64,000 nt of DNA from Progne subis subis. Its lineage: Eukaryota; Chordata; Aves; Passeriformes; Hirundinidae. Position numbers and translations under genes: made by a program. The first letter of the stretch is position 1. Each line of letters starts with the position of its first letter. The stretch spans positions 3,714,322 to 3,778,321 of the forward strand of contig JAKJHU010000065.1 of assembly GCA_022316685.1 (NCBI GenBank), written 5' to 3'. The notes under the pieces are model-generated. The model did not search any database. It saw only the letters and a list, made by a program, of their open reading frames with translations, and was not told the DNA's origin. This document shows, piece after piece, positions 45,375 to 58,809 of this stretch.

Positions 45375-45403
45375 AATAAACTTATTTAAAAAAAAAAAAA
45401 AAA
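45375..45403 (+). repeat. AATAAA followed by a 16-base A-run
   Basis: AATAAA at 45375-45380, then 16 A at 45388-45403. The hexamer so close to a genomic A-run is what a retrotransposed mRNA end leaves, but it can arise by chance. Confidence 0.7.
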
Positions 45404-47092
45404 CTTTGAAAAAGTGAATTTTACTTTCTGAAAGCTTTGACAGGTATGAATTATTTTACATCCTTGAATTTTTTTGCTGACTGCTTCCCATAGATTGTTT
45501 TATGATTTGCTTACACCTTGGAGTGAAGCAAAGCCAGTCCTTTTCTCAGGATCAGACATTTTACTCTCTTCCCTCAGCCCCCATCATGTTGTTTGCACAT
45601 TAGTGACACTTCCCTCCCAAGCATTTCGATTTGAAGGTTGTTCAGATGACTGAGTTGCTCAGTGAGCATCGTTCCCAGAGCTGGTTGTGTCTCAGCTCCA
45701 AGCCACTGAGGGATGTGTGTCCGTGCTGCTCTGGGATTGCACTTGCGTGTGGTGGACCAGGACATGGTCACGGGTGGTCAGCAGCCAGGAGAGAGTGGAA
45801 CTGAGGTTCTTGGGTAAATGGTTCTGAGCGGTGGGAATGGAGATGTTGGCAGGGAGAGAATTCCCGTGTTATGTCAGGTGAGACATTGAAAATGCCAATG
45901 TGCTGCCAACGCGCGTCATCCTTTCACCGTGTCCGATGAACAAATCCAAAGCCTGGGTTAAACTAAAAGCAGTGTCTTATTTCCTGATCATATGAGTCGG
46001 TAAATTGATACAAAAGAGTGAAATCATCAATTCATGCTGTTCTATTGGAATAAAATGTAACCAAAAGCTTACCTGTATTTGTTTCAGTGCCCATTATTGG
46101 GACATGGATTTTTTTTTTTTAGAAACACCGCACACACACTTATGAGTGGTAAAGTACTGCCTTCAGTATGGAATGAATTTGCTATTTTAATCTTTTCATG
46201 CTAGATCATTTATCAAGTTTATATTCTATTTATATTTCTTGTAAGGAGTTCTTGCTCTGGAAAATAATTTTATTGAGTATGTCATCAGTTTTGATGTGAC
46301 AAAACTACTTCTTGTCTTGAATACAGTGGCTCTGACTTTAAAAATGTTCCAAATATGCAATATGTCTTGGGATGAATAAATGGTAAAAACTATGAGAATA
46401 AATTTACATCACAACAGAAAGCTGATATGTATTGTACATAGTCTTTCATTCAGCCTAACTCTAAATTTCAGCACTCCACAACTTCTGCTACACTCTGCTT
46501 TACTGCGTTAGAAGACAAGTTACTAATTAATGAATCGATTAAAACTGATTTCAAAATTGCAATCTATTTTCCTGTTCACAAAGTAAACGAATGGGATTTG
46601 CAGCCACGTGACCTTCTCTCCTCTGTGTGACATGGTAAAAGCTGGGCTTCGACAGGGCTGAACCCAGGGAGAGCAGGGCTGGAGCAGGGGTAGGAATGCA
46701 GCCTTGGTTTGTGCAAGAGTTACGTGGCTTTAGTGGTGAGACATCCTCAGGGCATCAGTCACAGGATCATCCTTTAAGAAAACCAACAGTCCTAAGGTCT
46801 TTAATCTCCACGGTAAGTCAGAGGGAATTTCTGGAGCTCTCTTTCAGTGCTGACTCAAGAGAAGGACATTCAATGAATCACTCACATAGTTTTCAGCGAG
46901 TTTGAGGAAGGAAAGTCTCCCTATATGGAGACTCTGTGGATCCACCCCAGGGTGCAGCTTAAGTACACATGGTTTCACTCCAGGCAAGCAGTAAGTCCTG
47001 GTGTGAGACCCAGCTAACTTGTCTCTTCTATTTTTCAATTTAAAAGGTTAGAATTAGCATTAAAACATTCTTCCAGATGCAGTAGATGGTTT

Positions 47093-47104
47093 GGGGGGGG
47101 GGGG
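47093..47104 (+). repeat. Poly(G) run, 12 bases
   Basis: Uninterrupted G12 just before GTGTGG; a site prone to length error. Confidence 0.9.
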
Positions 47105-47627
47105 TGTGGAAGGAAGCCTAAAAAGGTGACAAATATATCTGCTGCTCTTCATGGGACGTTGCTGGTAGCACTTAATGTGTTACAAGTTTGTCTTGGGTTT
47201 GTGTGTCCCAACACCAGTGCAAAGCGCTCTTCCTTAGACCCGGGATGAGTTTACTTCCAAGTACTGCTGCAAAAGGGGGTGGTGAAGTTTGCCCATTTTT
47301 AAAGGTTCAATGTCAATATTCCAGGCTCAGTAGGTACGAGATTCAAGGCATTTGGTGTTTCTTTGTAAGTGCAGGAGTCACAGCTGACTTTCAGTTGCAG
47401 AACCTGACTGGAACCCAACCGTAGCTGGCCATTGTAAGAGACATTTAGTGCCTTTTTTTCCCCCCACTTTGTAATTATTGGAGTGGCACGTAAGCAAACA
47501 CAGCCTGCAGCAACTTCAGGGTCATTTGTTAATTGCAGTTCCAGCCTTGGGTTGGCCAGGTGTTTGTATGCCTGTGCTGCATGTTGCAGCAGTAATAAGT
47601 CCTTCTCCTGCAGGCTTCTCCTAACTG

Positions 47628-47649
47628 TAATTCTTCTTTAGAAGAATTA
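47628..47649. repeat. 22-bp inverted repeat with 2-base spacer
   Basis: TAATTCTTCT, spacer TT, then AGAAGAATTA: ten-base arms pair exactly. Confidence 0.95.
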
Positions 47650-49084
47650 TGTTCCAGTCAATAATAAATTATTAACAATCTCCCTTGTTATCACTTTACA
47701 TGATTGCCTTTACAGCAAGTGAGGGTGTACCTTAGCACATTCATGACCTTGTTCAGGAGGATGTTTAGTAGACAAATACCAAAAAAATTCTGGTGTGTTA
47801 AATGGTGTGTCTCATTTGAAATCTAGAGAGGGTGGTAAAGTTATTTACTCCACAAGCTGTCCCTTCCAGTAATTGAAAAACAAATACTGGAATAATTCCA
47901 TCTGAATGAGCACTTCTGGGATGTTTCTTTTGTGAGAACTGTCAGATGTGCAGGATGTTGCATCTGCTTGGAATGTGAGTCAGACATCCCTGCTACTGAA
48001 CCACTGCCTTAGATGGGCAGGCAAATGTGGCAGGGAAACCTTTGTTGTAAAGTTTGGCAGGATGGAAGATAAGCCACGGTATTGGCAGAGATAATCCTCA
48101 GCTGAGGCACCTCAGTTCTGCTCATGCGCATGTGGACTCATTAACAGTGCAATTTGGTTCATTTAATGTAAATTGTTTCCAGTCCCCATACATTTCACTG
48201 AAGATTATTCAAACGTGCTAAGTTTTCAGTTGTAAAACAGAGAACAATAATTGCATTTTTAGTCATAGTCTGCAACTGTGTGGCTTAATGTTTTAATTTC
48301 TTGGACTTTAGTAAGACCTCAGTGCGATTCTGCTAGCTCAGACACTTCATCAGAAAACTGCTATATTATTCTTTAGATTTTGAGCGCATTTTGGAATTCT
48401 TCAGTCCTTTTGGTTGTCAGGATAGTCTGAAAACATAAAGTTCTGACGGTGTGATGTGAAGGTTGCTTCATGAAGTGCAAGCTTGTCCTGATGAGTGTGG
48501 CTGGGTGTCCATCTCCGCTCTAGGAGGAGGAGGATGGCTCAGGGCAGAGTCACGCCCTGGTAACACTGGCTGGGGACGCCACCACTTCAGTCTTCCTGCT
48601 TCTCACTGATGAAAGCTGAGAAGCCATAAAAAGAAGCCTCCTGAAGTGTGAGAGAGCCCAGTCCCTCAGCAGTGGCTGGCTGCTCAGATGTTGCATGCAG
48701 GTATCTCCCCTGCTCTTCAAAGGCACCTCGGGCTCAGCACTGTGGGCTGGGAGGTCTCAGGCGTGGTGGGCATCTCTCCACAGCTGCTGGCACACACAGT
48801 GGCCCTGCTCCCCTCCAGCCAAGAGCCCCCTGCTTTTCTCAGCAGTCCCAGGCTGAGGTGGCTTGCTGTGGTGCAGGTTCTGCTCTGCAGGTGATTTTAC
48901 AGCTGCTCCAGTGTCTGCCCGTGCAGAGGAGGAGAGAGCTGAGCCCCAGCAGCTGGCAGTGCCCCTTTGAGGAGGCTGTGAATGCCCATCAGTGAAAAGC
49001 AGTGGCTGGCTCTTGGATCTCAGTGTGCTGTGCTCTCCCTTGTGGGGTTGGCTTTCAGCTGCAGTCCAGCATATATGTTAACAG

Positions 49085-49327
49085 ATGGATTTAAGCTGGA
49101 TATTGGGAATAAATTCTTCCCTGTGAGGCTGGTGAGGCCCTGGCACAGGTTGTCCAGAGAAGATGTGGATGTCCCACCCCTGGGGACATCCCCTGGAAGT
49201 ATTTTAGGCCAGGCTGGATGGACCTTTGAGCAACTTGGTGTGATGGCAGGTGTCCCTGGCCATGGAAGGCGGTTGAAATGAAATTATCTTTAAGGTGCCC
49301 TTCAGTCCAAACTGTGCAATGATTCTG
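49085..49327 (+). mobile_element. CR1 LINE fragment, 3' end
   Basis: Clear CR1 hallmarks in order: TTTAAGCTGGATATTGGGAA, GTGAGGCCCTGGCACAGGTT, CCAGGCTGGATGGACCTTTG, AGGTGTCCCTGGCCATGG, then the tail ending TGATTCTGG. Diverged from the consensus as I remember it, with small indels, so not recent. CR1 is the dominant avian LINE and is usually 5'-truncated like this copy. Confidence 0.9.
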
Positions 49328-49473
49328 GGACAGATCAGCTGGGCTGGTCAGGGCAGGTGCTGCTTGCACCAAGGTTATGGGTTTGGTCCCTGTCTGGCTC
49401 ATTCAGGAGCTGGATGTCAGTTTGGACTTAATGATCCTTGTGGGTCCCTTCCAACTCAGAATATTCTGTGATT
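49328..49473 (+). mobile_element. tRNA-Ile-derived SINE with CR1-like tail (TguSINE1-like)
   Basis: The first 75 bases align well with tRNA-Ile: a degenerate A box at about 49333-49347, GGTGCT...GCACCAAGGT like the anticodon arm, and a B box GGTTTGGTCCC at 49380-49390 (consensus GGTTCGATCCC), then CTGTCTGGCTCA like the acceptor end. After it comes a CR1-type 3' end (GATCCTTGTGGGTCCCTTCC, then AACTCAGAATATTCTGTGATT). This architecture is that of TguSINE1, described from zebra finch and tied to passerine birds. It is diverged and not a working tRNA gene. Confidence 0.8.
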
Positions 49474-52400
49474 AAGGGTATTGATCCAGTTTCTGTTTTA
49501 CAGTGCACATTGAATGGACTAGCCCTGTGTTTGCAGGGCTTCCTGAACCAAATGATCATGGAACAGAAACAAGCTGGCGGAGCAGAGCATGAAACTGCAC
49601 TTATCTATACATTCTGTTTTAGGGCGATGAAGCTTTGTGCAGTTTTAATGGCATAGAGATTTAGATAAAAGTATTTTAAGCTTTTTAAATTCAGTGTGTT
49701 AGAGGGGTGAAGTTGGAGTTGCGATTTGTGGTGTGTGCTGTGTGCACAGATCTCTGCTGAGGTGTCTTAGTTTGAAAGATGTGTGTTTAAAAAGCTTCCT
49801 CTAATATATTGGCTGCCTCCCAGTAATTTTTAGACTGGCATTGAAGCTGGAGAGGATTTTATCTTTTATTTCTGTGCTGCATTGCTTAATGCATGCAAAA
49901 CTGACCCATTTAAGCAAGGAGCTTCTACTAACAACAAATTGTCAACACATTTCAAATACACTTCAAAACATGTTTTGTGGTGGAATATCCTTCCCCTACA
50001 GCCCTCTTGGGGGTGTCCTTGCTGGTAGTTGCTGCTTCTGTTTTTCCTCAAATATGTCAGGGTGGTTTTGCTGAAATAAATTGTCATCCTCAGTACACAA
50101 AGAGCCTGGTAGCTGTGTTCTCTGGCCGTGTGGCCCCAGCAGCCCCGTGCTGGATGTTTGGTTGTTTTGCTCTCCTGGACCGGTGGCCTGGGAAGCCTGA
50201 CCTGGACTGGATCACCATGAGGGGTGGCAGGAGCCTCCAGAAGGAAGTTCCAGATGTCTTGAGAGGAAGGAAATGAGGGGAAAACCGTGTGTTTTGGGGA
50301 ATGTTCCCACACAGTGCAAGGGTAGGGGGCACATCAGGAAGGGAAGGGTCAAAAGGGTCTGGGAAGGATGATCCTGGGTTTGACCACAGAGGGAAAAAAT
50401 ACTCTTCCAGCCTTGAAAGAGCACCCCCATCCTCTGCTTGTGTCTGCTGCCTGGGGCGAGGGGAGCTGCCCTGTGACACAGGGGAGGAGCTGTTTAATGT
50501 TTAACACCCTGTGCAAGAGAGGGGCCTCACAGACGCTCTCTGCCTTCCTGCCCCACGCCTGAGCCTCGTAGGAAACCTGCTCCATTCTTCTCCTCTTCCT
50601 GGCATTGACCCTCGGGTCTGCTCTGACTTGAGGCTTCCCGCCCCCCATGCAGGGCCAGCACCTTCAGCACTACAGAAGAGCCAGGTCCATGGGCTTCCCT
50701 TGCCCTGGGTGCAGACGATTTCTCCCACCTTTTCCACCAGGGAGGTGACCTGGAGCTGTGTTTGCAGCATTGAACAGGTGAACAGTAAAAGAGCTGCCAG
50801 GGGGTTTTAACTGGAGACACCCTTTTAGTCACTAAGGTGTCCAGGAAGCAAAATCTTTGGTCTGGGCAGGCAGAGCTGCAGGGAACGTGGTGGGATGGGA
50901 TTTGGTGGGGGTCACATTGCAGCTGGGAGTGCTGCCACGGGGGCACAGTGCCACTGCAGGGTAGGCAGAGCCCCTGCTGAAAGCTCTGCTGGCCCCAGTG
51001 CCAGCACTTGTGTAGGACACAGTGGAGGGTTCAGCTGAGCCTGACTACATCAGGAGAAGGTAAGAGCTGGGAACATCTTTTCTGCTGGAGCAGGAATGAC
51101 GCTGGTGCCAGTGCAAACCCTGCGTGGGCTGAGTCTTGCCTTGGCCAAACCGTGCTGCAGTGGGATGGGTGAGATGCCTTTGATGCATCTGTTGCCTCAT
51201 TCATTGCCTCATCCATGGAGCTTGGCTTGGGCCATCCCTATGGCTGAGAGACAAAGATCCTTTTAAAATTTAAAAGGAACTTTGTTCTAGGTTTGTTTTG
51301 TCCAATTCTCACTTGTATATAATAAAGCACATAACATATATATGGAAAAAATTATCTTCACTGAAATGGTTTTTTCTCTAAACACATGCCAGTGGAAAAT
51401 GCTTCATTGATACTTCCTACAATCCTGCAGACCCAGACAATGCAGTTCTCAGTACTGCTTCAATCTACAATTACTGACAAAATAGTTTGTTAATTTTACC
51501 AGAAGCATATGTCAACATTCTAGACTCAAAGCAAAAAAAAAAAAAAACCACAAACCAACAAAGCCCCCAAATCAAAAGGAAAAAAAACCCCTTTAGACTC
51601 AGTGTGTGGCCTAAATGCAACCGTCCCTATGCCAGTGCTGCTGATTGGGCCCTGCCTGTCATCCTCATTTTAGCCCTCGGGCTTTTTGGGCACTGCTGAG
51701 AAGGAGCAGCCCCATTACAGGGCAGTGGAAGAGTTGTTACATGATGTCTCTCTCTGGGGGAAGAAAAATTCAGTTCGCATCCTGTAAGTCCAAACTATAA
51801 GGTAAAAATAATCCCTTTCTATTCTCTCCTAAACAGAACTGCTCCTGGAAAGCAGAAACAAACCCTAGTAATTGCTCTATGTCCCTGGAGTCCCTAACAG
51901 AGCATCTGCAGACATGACAGGAACAAGACCTGCTCCGGGATCCCTGCAGTGTTCCGCAATGGCACAGATCAGTTCATGCCTTACTGTTTCAGTGCTCTGT
52001 GTGTGCTCAGTGCTGTGGCTTTACAAAGAAGATGACTTTATTTTCCTGCTGCAAGGAGGTTGAGATCTTAACATCCTGAACGTATGGAAGGAGAGTTTTC
52101 TCTGACTGTCAAAAATCTCATAAAATGTAAGCTGGGGGGAGAGGGGAGGCCACTTGCATGCTCAGTGTTCAAGATAAAGCTATTTGTGCTCAGTGTAATG
52201 GCAATATTTTTCAGTTGCAACTCTCCTGTGCAGAAGTTTAATCTCCTTACTGTGGACAGAGTGAGAGCAATGAGAGCTTCATCACTTTTAACATGGCCAG
52301 TTTTCTAACAAAAGGAATCTGTGTCAAGTATGTGATTTGGGTCACTTTTGCACTTTTTTTTTTTGTCTGTGTTTCTATTTATGCCCTGGCCAGTTCTTAC

Positions 52401-55400
52401 ACTCCCCAACCTCGTAAGAAAGTAGACACGGTTAATAACTTTAAGAGGAAAGAGGCTGGTTTCCTAGCTCTGATCTGAGCACCATTGCCTTTATTTATGC
52501 AAGCAGTGACATCATCTTCTATTGCAGAGCGGGAACCCTAAACCGTTATGGGAGAGCAAATTTTAGGAAGTGTCCTTATGAGACAAGTGTGATTCATCTT
52601 TAAGTGTGTCCATTTAAGAAAGACGCTGTATCTTGACTCAGATAAGTTCTGTGAACCTGATTTTACTCCAGTTCAAACGGTAATGTATTAGCGAATATTA
52701 ATCACTTTTTTCCTTTTAAACTGTGTGAAAATTGGTGCTTGCAGCCTGCTGGGGAGTGTGAAAGGCAGCACAGCTAGCTTTTTTGTCTCCTTTCAGCTTT
52801 CTCCAGAAATCTGCTTTTGCACTCCTCCAAAAGCCTTTTGTATGTGATGCCTGGCCCATCCAGTGATGGTGACGACTGCCTCGTTCTGGGATTCACTGTT
52901 CCATGGGGACGGTGTGCGGGGCATTCCTGAGCTGCCAGTAAAGCACTCCGTTTCCTACTGGGGGAGGTTGCTGATGTCTGTTAGAAAATATCACCTCAGC
53001 CACGTTCAGTCTCTTCTCCATCACACAGTGTGGAGGAAACGTGCATCCTTTTTGGCCAGAGCTGAAGAAGCAAATCCTTACACCACAATATGGCTGAGTC
53101 GCTGCCAAGGGTGAACATCTGCTCCACAGCTTGTCATTCAGCCCTTAAAGACATCCTGTGAGCAGCCAAGAGCACTGCCCTGGCTGCCTTCTTGCATCTC
53201 TTTTGTACCTGAATGGCAAATCACTCTCTCCAACGGGGATGGTTGCAGATTGGCAGGCTGCACCTCTGTGCCAGCTGCACATTTGCAGCAACACATGGAC
53301 CTGCCTACTGGAGAGAGAAAACCCTGATTTCTCCTCGCTTGGATTTTCTGTGCTATATTTACTCAAAAGAATTGTTCCTGTAGTGAATGAGGATGAGGAA
53401 AGTAGACAAAATCTCCCCATTTGCTAGCATCTGCCTTGCTGCAGGGACGTGTCTCTGTGCTGCTTCTTGTTGTCAAGAAGCAACTGCATCTGTGCTGGTC
53501 AGGCAGGGACAGAAGGCTGAACGTTCTTTGGTTGGCTTGTTTGTTTGTTTGTTAAAAATCAGCAAGTGTTTAACAAGAGATTGTTTCCAGTGAGTTTGCT
53601 TTCAAACCTGGCCTCATGCCGTGGGAAAAGCTGGGGTTAAGTGCTGTTGTACACTGGGAGGTGCCATGGCCCAGTGTCCTCCAGCCGTGTCCTAAACCAG
53701 AGGAGCTTCTGTCCTCTCTGAATTGTTTCGTCTGTGAATGAAGGCAAATGTTGCATTGTACTAGGGGCAGAACAGCATTTCCCCAACCTTCCTTTTAAGC
53801 CACTTTTTCTTGGCTTTAAGCTAGGGCTGGCTCAGCAAACCTTTGAGTCAGACTCCTGATTTCTCTCATCTGGTAGTTGCCTTTGCTGCTGGCAGCGCTG
53901 CCAGGCTGCCAGCTGGAGCAGGGAAATGCTCATGGACCCGTCCATCAGCCTGGGCTGCGCCTGTGGAAGGCTCCAGCGCTGCCAAGCTGCTTGGGGGGAC
54001 GTCACCAACTTGCTTTTCATGGCTCCTGACAGGTTTCCCTTGCTCTAGTGCCTGACTTTCACACTTAAACCTGAGGAAGATCACATCTGAAGGTGTTAGG
54101 TCTTTCCAGCTCCCTGTGGGAGGGGTAACTCCCTGACGGGCACTTTGTGCTTTGTTTTCAGCTTACCAAGTGTCTTCACCCTCATCTCAAAACAGCAGCT
54201 TTGTGAAAGCAGATGAGCCCAGCTGGTGCCAGGGCAGAAGTGAGGTGGTTTGGGGCATCTCACAAACATGCACCACTTCCTCATTGGGGCCGAATTACAG
54301 CTGTGTCCCAAAGAGATCCCCAGTGTGTGGGTCTGCCCGGGGCACAGGGCTGCTGTCCTGGCTGACATGGAGGGCAAGAAGCAGTTTTCACTCCTCCTGC
54401 TTCCAGGAAGGTGAGGAGATCTGGACCAGTTTTGGAGAAGCTGATCCTTGTTTGAGAAGATTTTGGGTGCCACCATCATGTGGTGATTCTCAGGAGTATC
54501 CTTGAGATACCATTTATCCAGAAGATTTGCTGTGCCTGGTAACTTTAGGGATGTGTGTTTCTTCCCTGGTCTCACAAAGATCCTGGTGAGCCATCTGGAA
54601 ATTTAATCATGTGATTACTTCAGGAACTGGAAGACCTTTATAACTACTAAGCCCAGAAACAGATTTTTTCTTCATCCTGTCTGTCAACACAGCCTTTAAC
54701 TGATTTTTATGAGCTTCGGAACATGTTTGAAGCATCACTGCCTTAGGATACAATTTATTTTTTCTGGACTATCTCAGTGCTCCCTATATCTAGTTATAGC
54801 ACTTTCAGAGGAATGGCTGTTTTGTGGGTATTTATTAGGGTCTTCTGTGTCCTTCAAAACTTGACACAGCTCTATTTGCATACCTAGAACAGGAATTAGT
54901 GTGACTTAGCATGCCATGAGCATGAGATCCTAGGAAATTATGCTTTGCACTGCTACCTATTTTGCTGCAAAAGAAATTGAGCAATGTTTTCATTAGTATG
55001 ACATGATACATTTTTCATTAAAAAATATTGATCCAATTAAAGCAAGAGGGTAAAGCAAAAAGACTGAGGTAACTGGTGCCATGCTAGATTCTTGTATTTT
55101 GCCCCTTCTTATTGTGTCTTGCCTTCTGGCTCTTGTTCACCCACCAAAATAACTTGTGGGTGAAGTTTGCTGTATGTGTCTTAACTGCTCTGTGGAGGGA
55201 GTGGGATGTGGCAGGCAGGAATCCTATGTGCAGGAGAAGTTGTTTATTCGAGTGCCAAAGTATTGGGTGAGTATGGGAATGTCTGTGCTGTCATCCTGCC
55301 CGGAGCCATGGCCCTGTGTTCCTGCAAGAACGTCAGGCCCCAGGCAGAGCTTCAGAGAGGCTCCCTGGAGGAGCCTGCAGGACACATTTCCTGGAGCTGG

Positions 55401-58400
55401 AGCATGGCACAGTGATGGAGAGGCAGGAGGAGTCTGTGTGTGTGCACAGACCCAGGGAGGGGCTTGCTGCAAGTCCCCAGGTTTGCTGTGTGCCTGTGTG
55501 GAGGAGTGGGCACCAGAGCACACAAACTCCTAATGCATTTGCGAAGCATCATCACCCTCTGCGAGTCAGGAGCGATGCAGGGAGAGGTGCCTCCTTGTTC
55601 TCTCTTGTTAAGGAAGAATTCTCAAAAAATGTTCTTACATTTCTTGGGAGCAACAGAAAAGATTGACCTAATTGCTGTACTAAATGTATGCCCGTGGCTC
55701 CTGAAAGCTCCAGCAGGATATAAAACCACTAGTTACCAGTTCTGATTTCTGCCAGAACTTCAAAGTGTTTCCTTTTATGCAGTAATCCTAAAACTAGTCC
55801 AAGAAAACACTCACACCATTACTTAATATTCCAGTTGTGCCACCAATATGGAAACTTAAATTATTATATTTCCCATAGCAAAACTTCCATTGTTAGTTAA
55901 ACTTGATGGTCTTCTGCTTGCTTGTAGGGAAGATACAACCTCCTTTCCATGGTCTGAAAAATGGTTGCAGCTCAAAGCTGAGCCAAGAGTGATGATTGAT
56001 GGACTAAAAAAACAGGGCCTTAACATAGTAACCAAAGTCCTATTTAGACTTTAAGTGTTTTTTAATCATAGTCATGTCCTTCTCTGGAAAAGAAGCTTCA
56101 CATGGACCAGCCATTACTCATTTAATAAACACTTTGTTTATTTTACTGTTTGAGATTACAGTTCCCATCTTTATCATTGCTGCATCAAGCCCCAGCTTTA
56201 TCAGTAGAGATAAAAGCTTGTGTGAAAGCAAAATTAGTCAGGTAGGACCCAGTCCTATCACCTAAGTCTTAGTCACTTCTTGAAAGCTTTGTAAGCTGTG
56301 GTTCCCCTGCCTGTGCCAGTGTGGCCCCACGTGATCTGGCAATGTTTATTTTGTGAGCAAGGCCATTGCACAGGATTCATTCACGTGTGCTCAGCAAGCC
56401 ATGGCTGCTCTGCTCCAGGGATCGTACCTACACGATATCAGTGCATCATGAAATTGAGAGGGACATGGGGGGTTTTTTGCTCAGGTTGTATTGGGACTTT
56501 CTTGCTAAGTACAGTTATGTGGACAGAGTCTGAGGTATTTCTTTTTTCTGCTGGAGTGACCTCACGGTAGCGCTTGACCTTGTAGTGAAGCCAAGGTAGG
56601 GTTGTCCCTTGGCCGCTGAGCCCAGCAGATGCACCAGGTCCTGGACAGGAGGAAGTCCTGGAACACCAAACAACAGCCACCAGGTCCAGCAGAGTCCTGT
56701 CATGCTCCAAGTGGTTTCAATGACTACAGGATGTGTGGTCAGAAAGGAAGAGGTGGTTCATGAATCATTTAAATGTAGAGAAATCCTCCTGCTTAAGCAA
56801 ATATCCTGCCAAGTTTCTCCTGGAAAATAATTCGATGTGTAAAGCTGTATCTTTTCCAGGTTATGAGGGATGGATTTAAGAGAGAACTGTCTAATTCTCC
56901 AAACTTAGAAAGCATATGGGCCTCATACACTTTTCCCAGTTGGAAATTTTTCTTTTAAGAAAAGGAAATAGACATTTATAAGCAATATTTAATTCAGGCA
57001 TTTGGCTAATTCTCCTGCTACAAAGCTTTTAGGTCAAATTCTGATTCATTGATGTGGACCTAGAATTAAAGGGACCAGGAGAGGAAGTGGACTCTGAAGT
57101 TAGGAAAATTTTGGTTTCTTGTTCACTTTTTCCTACTCATCAAATGTACATTTGACCTATGATTCTATTTTAAGTGTTGTGGGGAAACTTACTCCTATGT
57201 GTCTGCCTTTGCTCTTTTTCTGCCATTGTCATCAGCTCTGCCATGGGTGTGTTCCATTTTAGTGTTGCAGAAAGGGATCCTGATCATTCTGGACATGACG
57301 TTGGACAAATGCTGGGAATTTCTACATTTATTCCATTAGGTTAGAGAATGGAAAATGGGTGGTTTATTATTCTTATTACTCATTAAAAGTATGTGTTCAA
57401 ACGGTGCCCTGTTTCACAATGTGATGTTCTGCAGTAGCTCAGGGCCTGAGGGAAGCCATGGCCAGTACCTTCCTTTTGTGTGTATATATTCACAGAAGTG
57501 TGCGTTGTGTTCAGGATTCCTACAGGGATCACTTTGGGGATCCATCTGAAAACTTTTCATCTGGCATTAAGGTCAGTCTCCCTCTGTCTGTCCTTGCCAT
57601 TTCTCTGTAGTGTGTGTGACCCTCAGCTCCTGTTGTCCACAATCCCACTCTCTCCCAGCTTCCAAACCTTCCATTTCCCGTTGTGAGTACCATGATCCCT
57701 GTGTCTCAGAGACCTCTCACAGCCATCAGTCCAGTGCCACTTCCAGTATCCTGTAACACCATGAATGATGGTTGTGAGTGCTTTCTGTTTGCTGTGTTCA
57801 TAAAGCAGCTCCAAAGAGACTGTAGGAGGAGCCAGGTCCGCATCCCGCCCCGGCCCTGGTCCTGTGGAGTTGTGATGGATTTACTGCTTTCATAAATGCA
57901 GCAAACGGCGTTGCCAAACCCAGTGGTTTATCTGGGGCCATCCATGTGCTCTGGAAAAAAAACAGCTCATCCTGGGAGAAAAAAATGATGGGGGTTTCCC
58001 TCCCTTTCCAGTAATTACTTTGGGACTAATTATGTTGTTCAAAAGAAAGAGCTGCTGCTTGACTTGTGAGAAAAAGGAGATAAGAACAAGGGGGTTAAAT
58101 GTGACAGCTCCTTGGGCTACCAGCCCTGCCAGTGCTCAGGAGAGAAGAGAGCACAGTTGTGATGAGCCAAATTCACCTTGGGACCAGTAATTAGTCAGGT
58201 GGGAGCTTCCCACTAGATTGAGGGTGTCCTGGGAGGTCTTCTGGAATAGGGAGAAAAAAAGGGGCTTGGCAAAGCAAAGGACCTTACCATTTTTCTCACA
58301 GTCTTCACCATGTAATTAATACTTTGCTCTAAATCACTGTGATATAGTTTGTATATATTATGTAAAATCAGTTGTATTCTATTATATTGAAGAAATACAA

Positions 58401-58809
58401 ATGTGAAATAAAGACAAAGGATGGAGTAAAGTAGCTGTGTGGTAACTGGATCCCCAGTCCCCAGTTGCACTGGTTGTCCCATTCCCCAAGACTGTGGTTG
58501 CAGGTCTCTGCCATCCCTGGAATTATGTAGGTGTTTTCCACATGATGATACAATGTTAAATACAGACTGTCCCGGATGAAAAGGGGAGCACAGATCAAAT
58601 TCTGCTGCACATCCTCTCCAGGAGAGCCTGTCTCCACCATCCCTTGCTCTCCTGCTGTTTGTGGCATTGTGCAGCTCTTCTGTCTCAGGAGTTTTAAGAA
58701 ACGATTTTTAACTGTGCTTCACTTTTTTGGAGTTGGGAAAGCTCTAATACACCTCGAAGCACAACTGACACGTGGGCCCTCTAGGAGTAGTGCCTGTTAG
58801 TAATGGGAC
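49474..58809. other. Intergenic DNA, GC-richer, no gene recognised
   Basis: Many overlapping frames up to about 160 codons on both strands (for example 49866-50312, 50090-50479, 50527-50946, 54096-54575, 55224-55523). They overlap each other on opposite strands, show no family and lack heptads, domains or signal peptides I can name. Such frames are expected where stop codons are rare in GC-rich DNA. A (GTTT)n run lies at about 53537-53553. Confidence 0.7.
53537..53553. repeat. (GTTT)n microsatellite
   Basis: About four TTTG units in a row. Confidence 0.85.

Larger units (their letters stand above)
45404..49084. other. Intergenic DNA, no gene seen
   Basis: Holds a 12-base G run at 47093-47104 and a 22-bp near-palindrome at 47628-47649. 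GC content seems to rise after about 48.5 kb. Overlapping frames at 48648-48995 and 48688-48894 follow this rise and are not recognised. Confidence 0.7.

Noticed and set aside
49328..49405. A functional tRNA-Ile gene
   Set aside because: The A and B boxes are degenerate, the arms are damaged and a CR1-like tail follows, so this is a SINE head.
50000..51220. Dense overlapping frames of 60-148 codons on both strands
   Set aside because: Mutually overlapping on opposite strands in GC-rich DNA with no family or splice structure that I can support.
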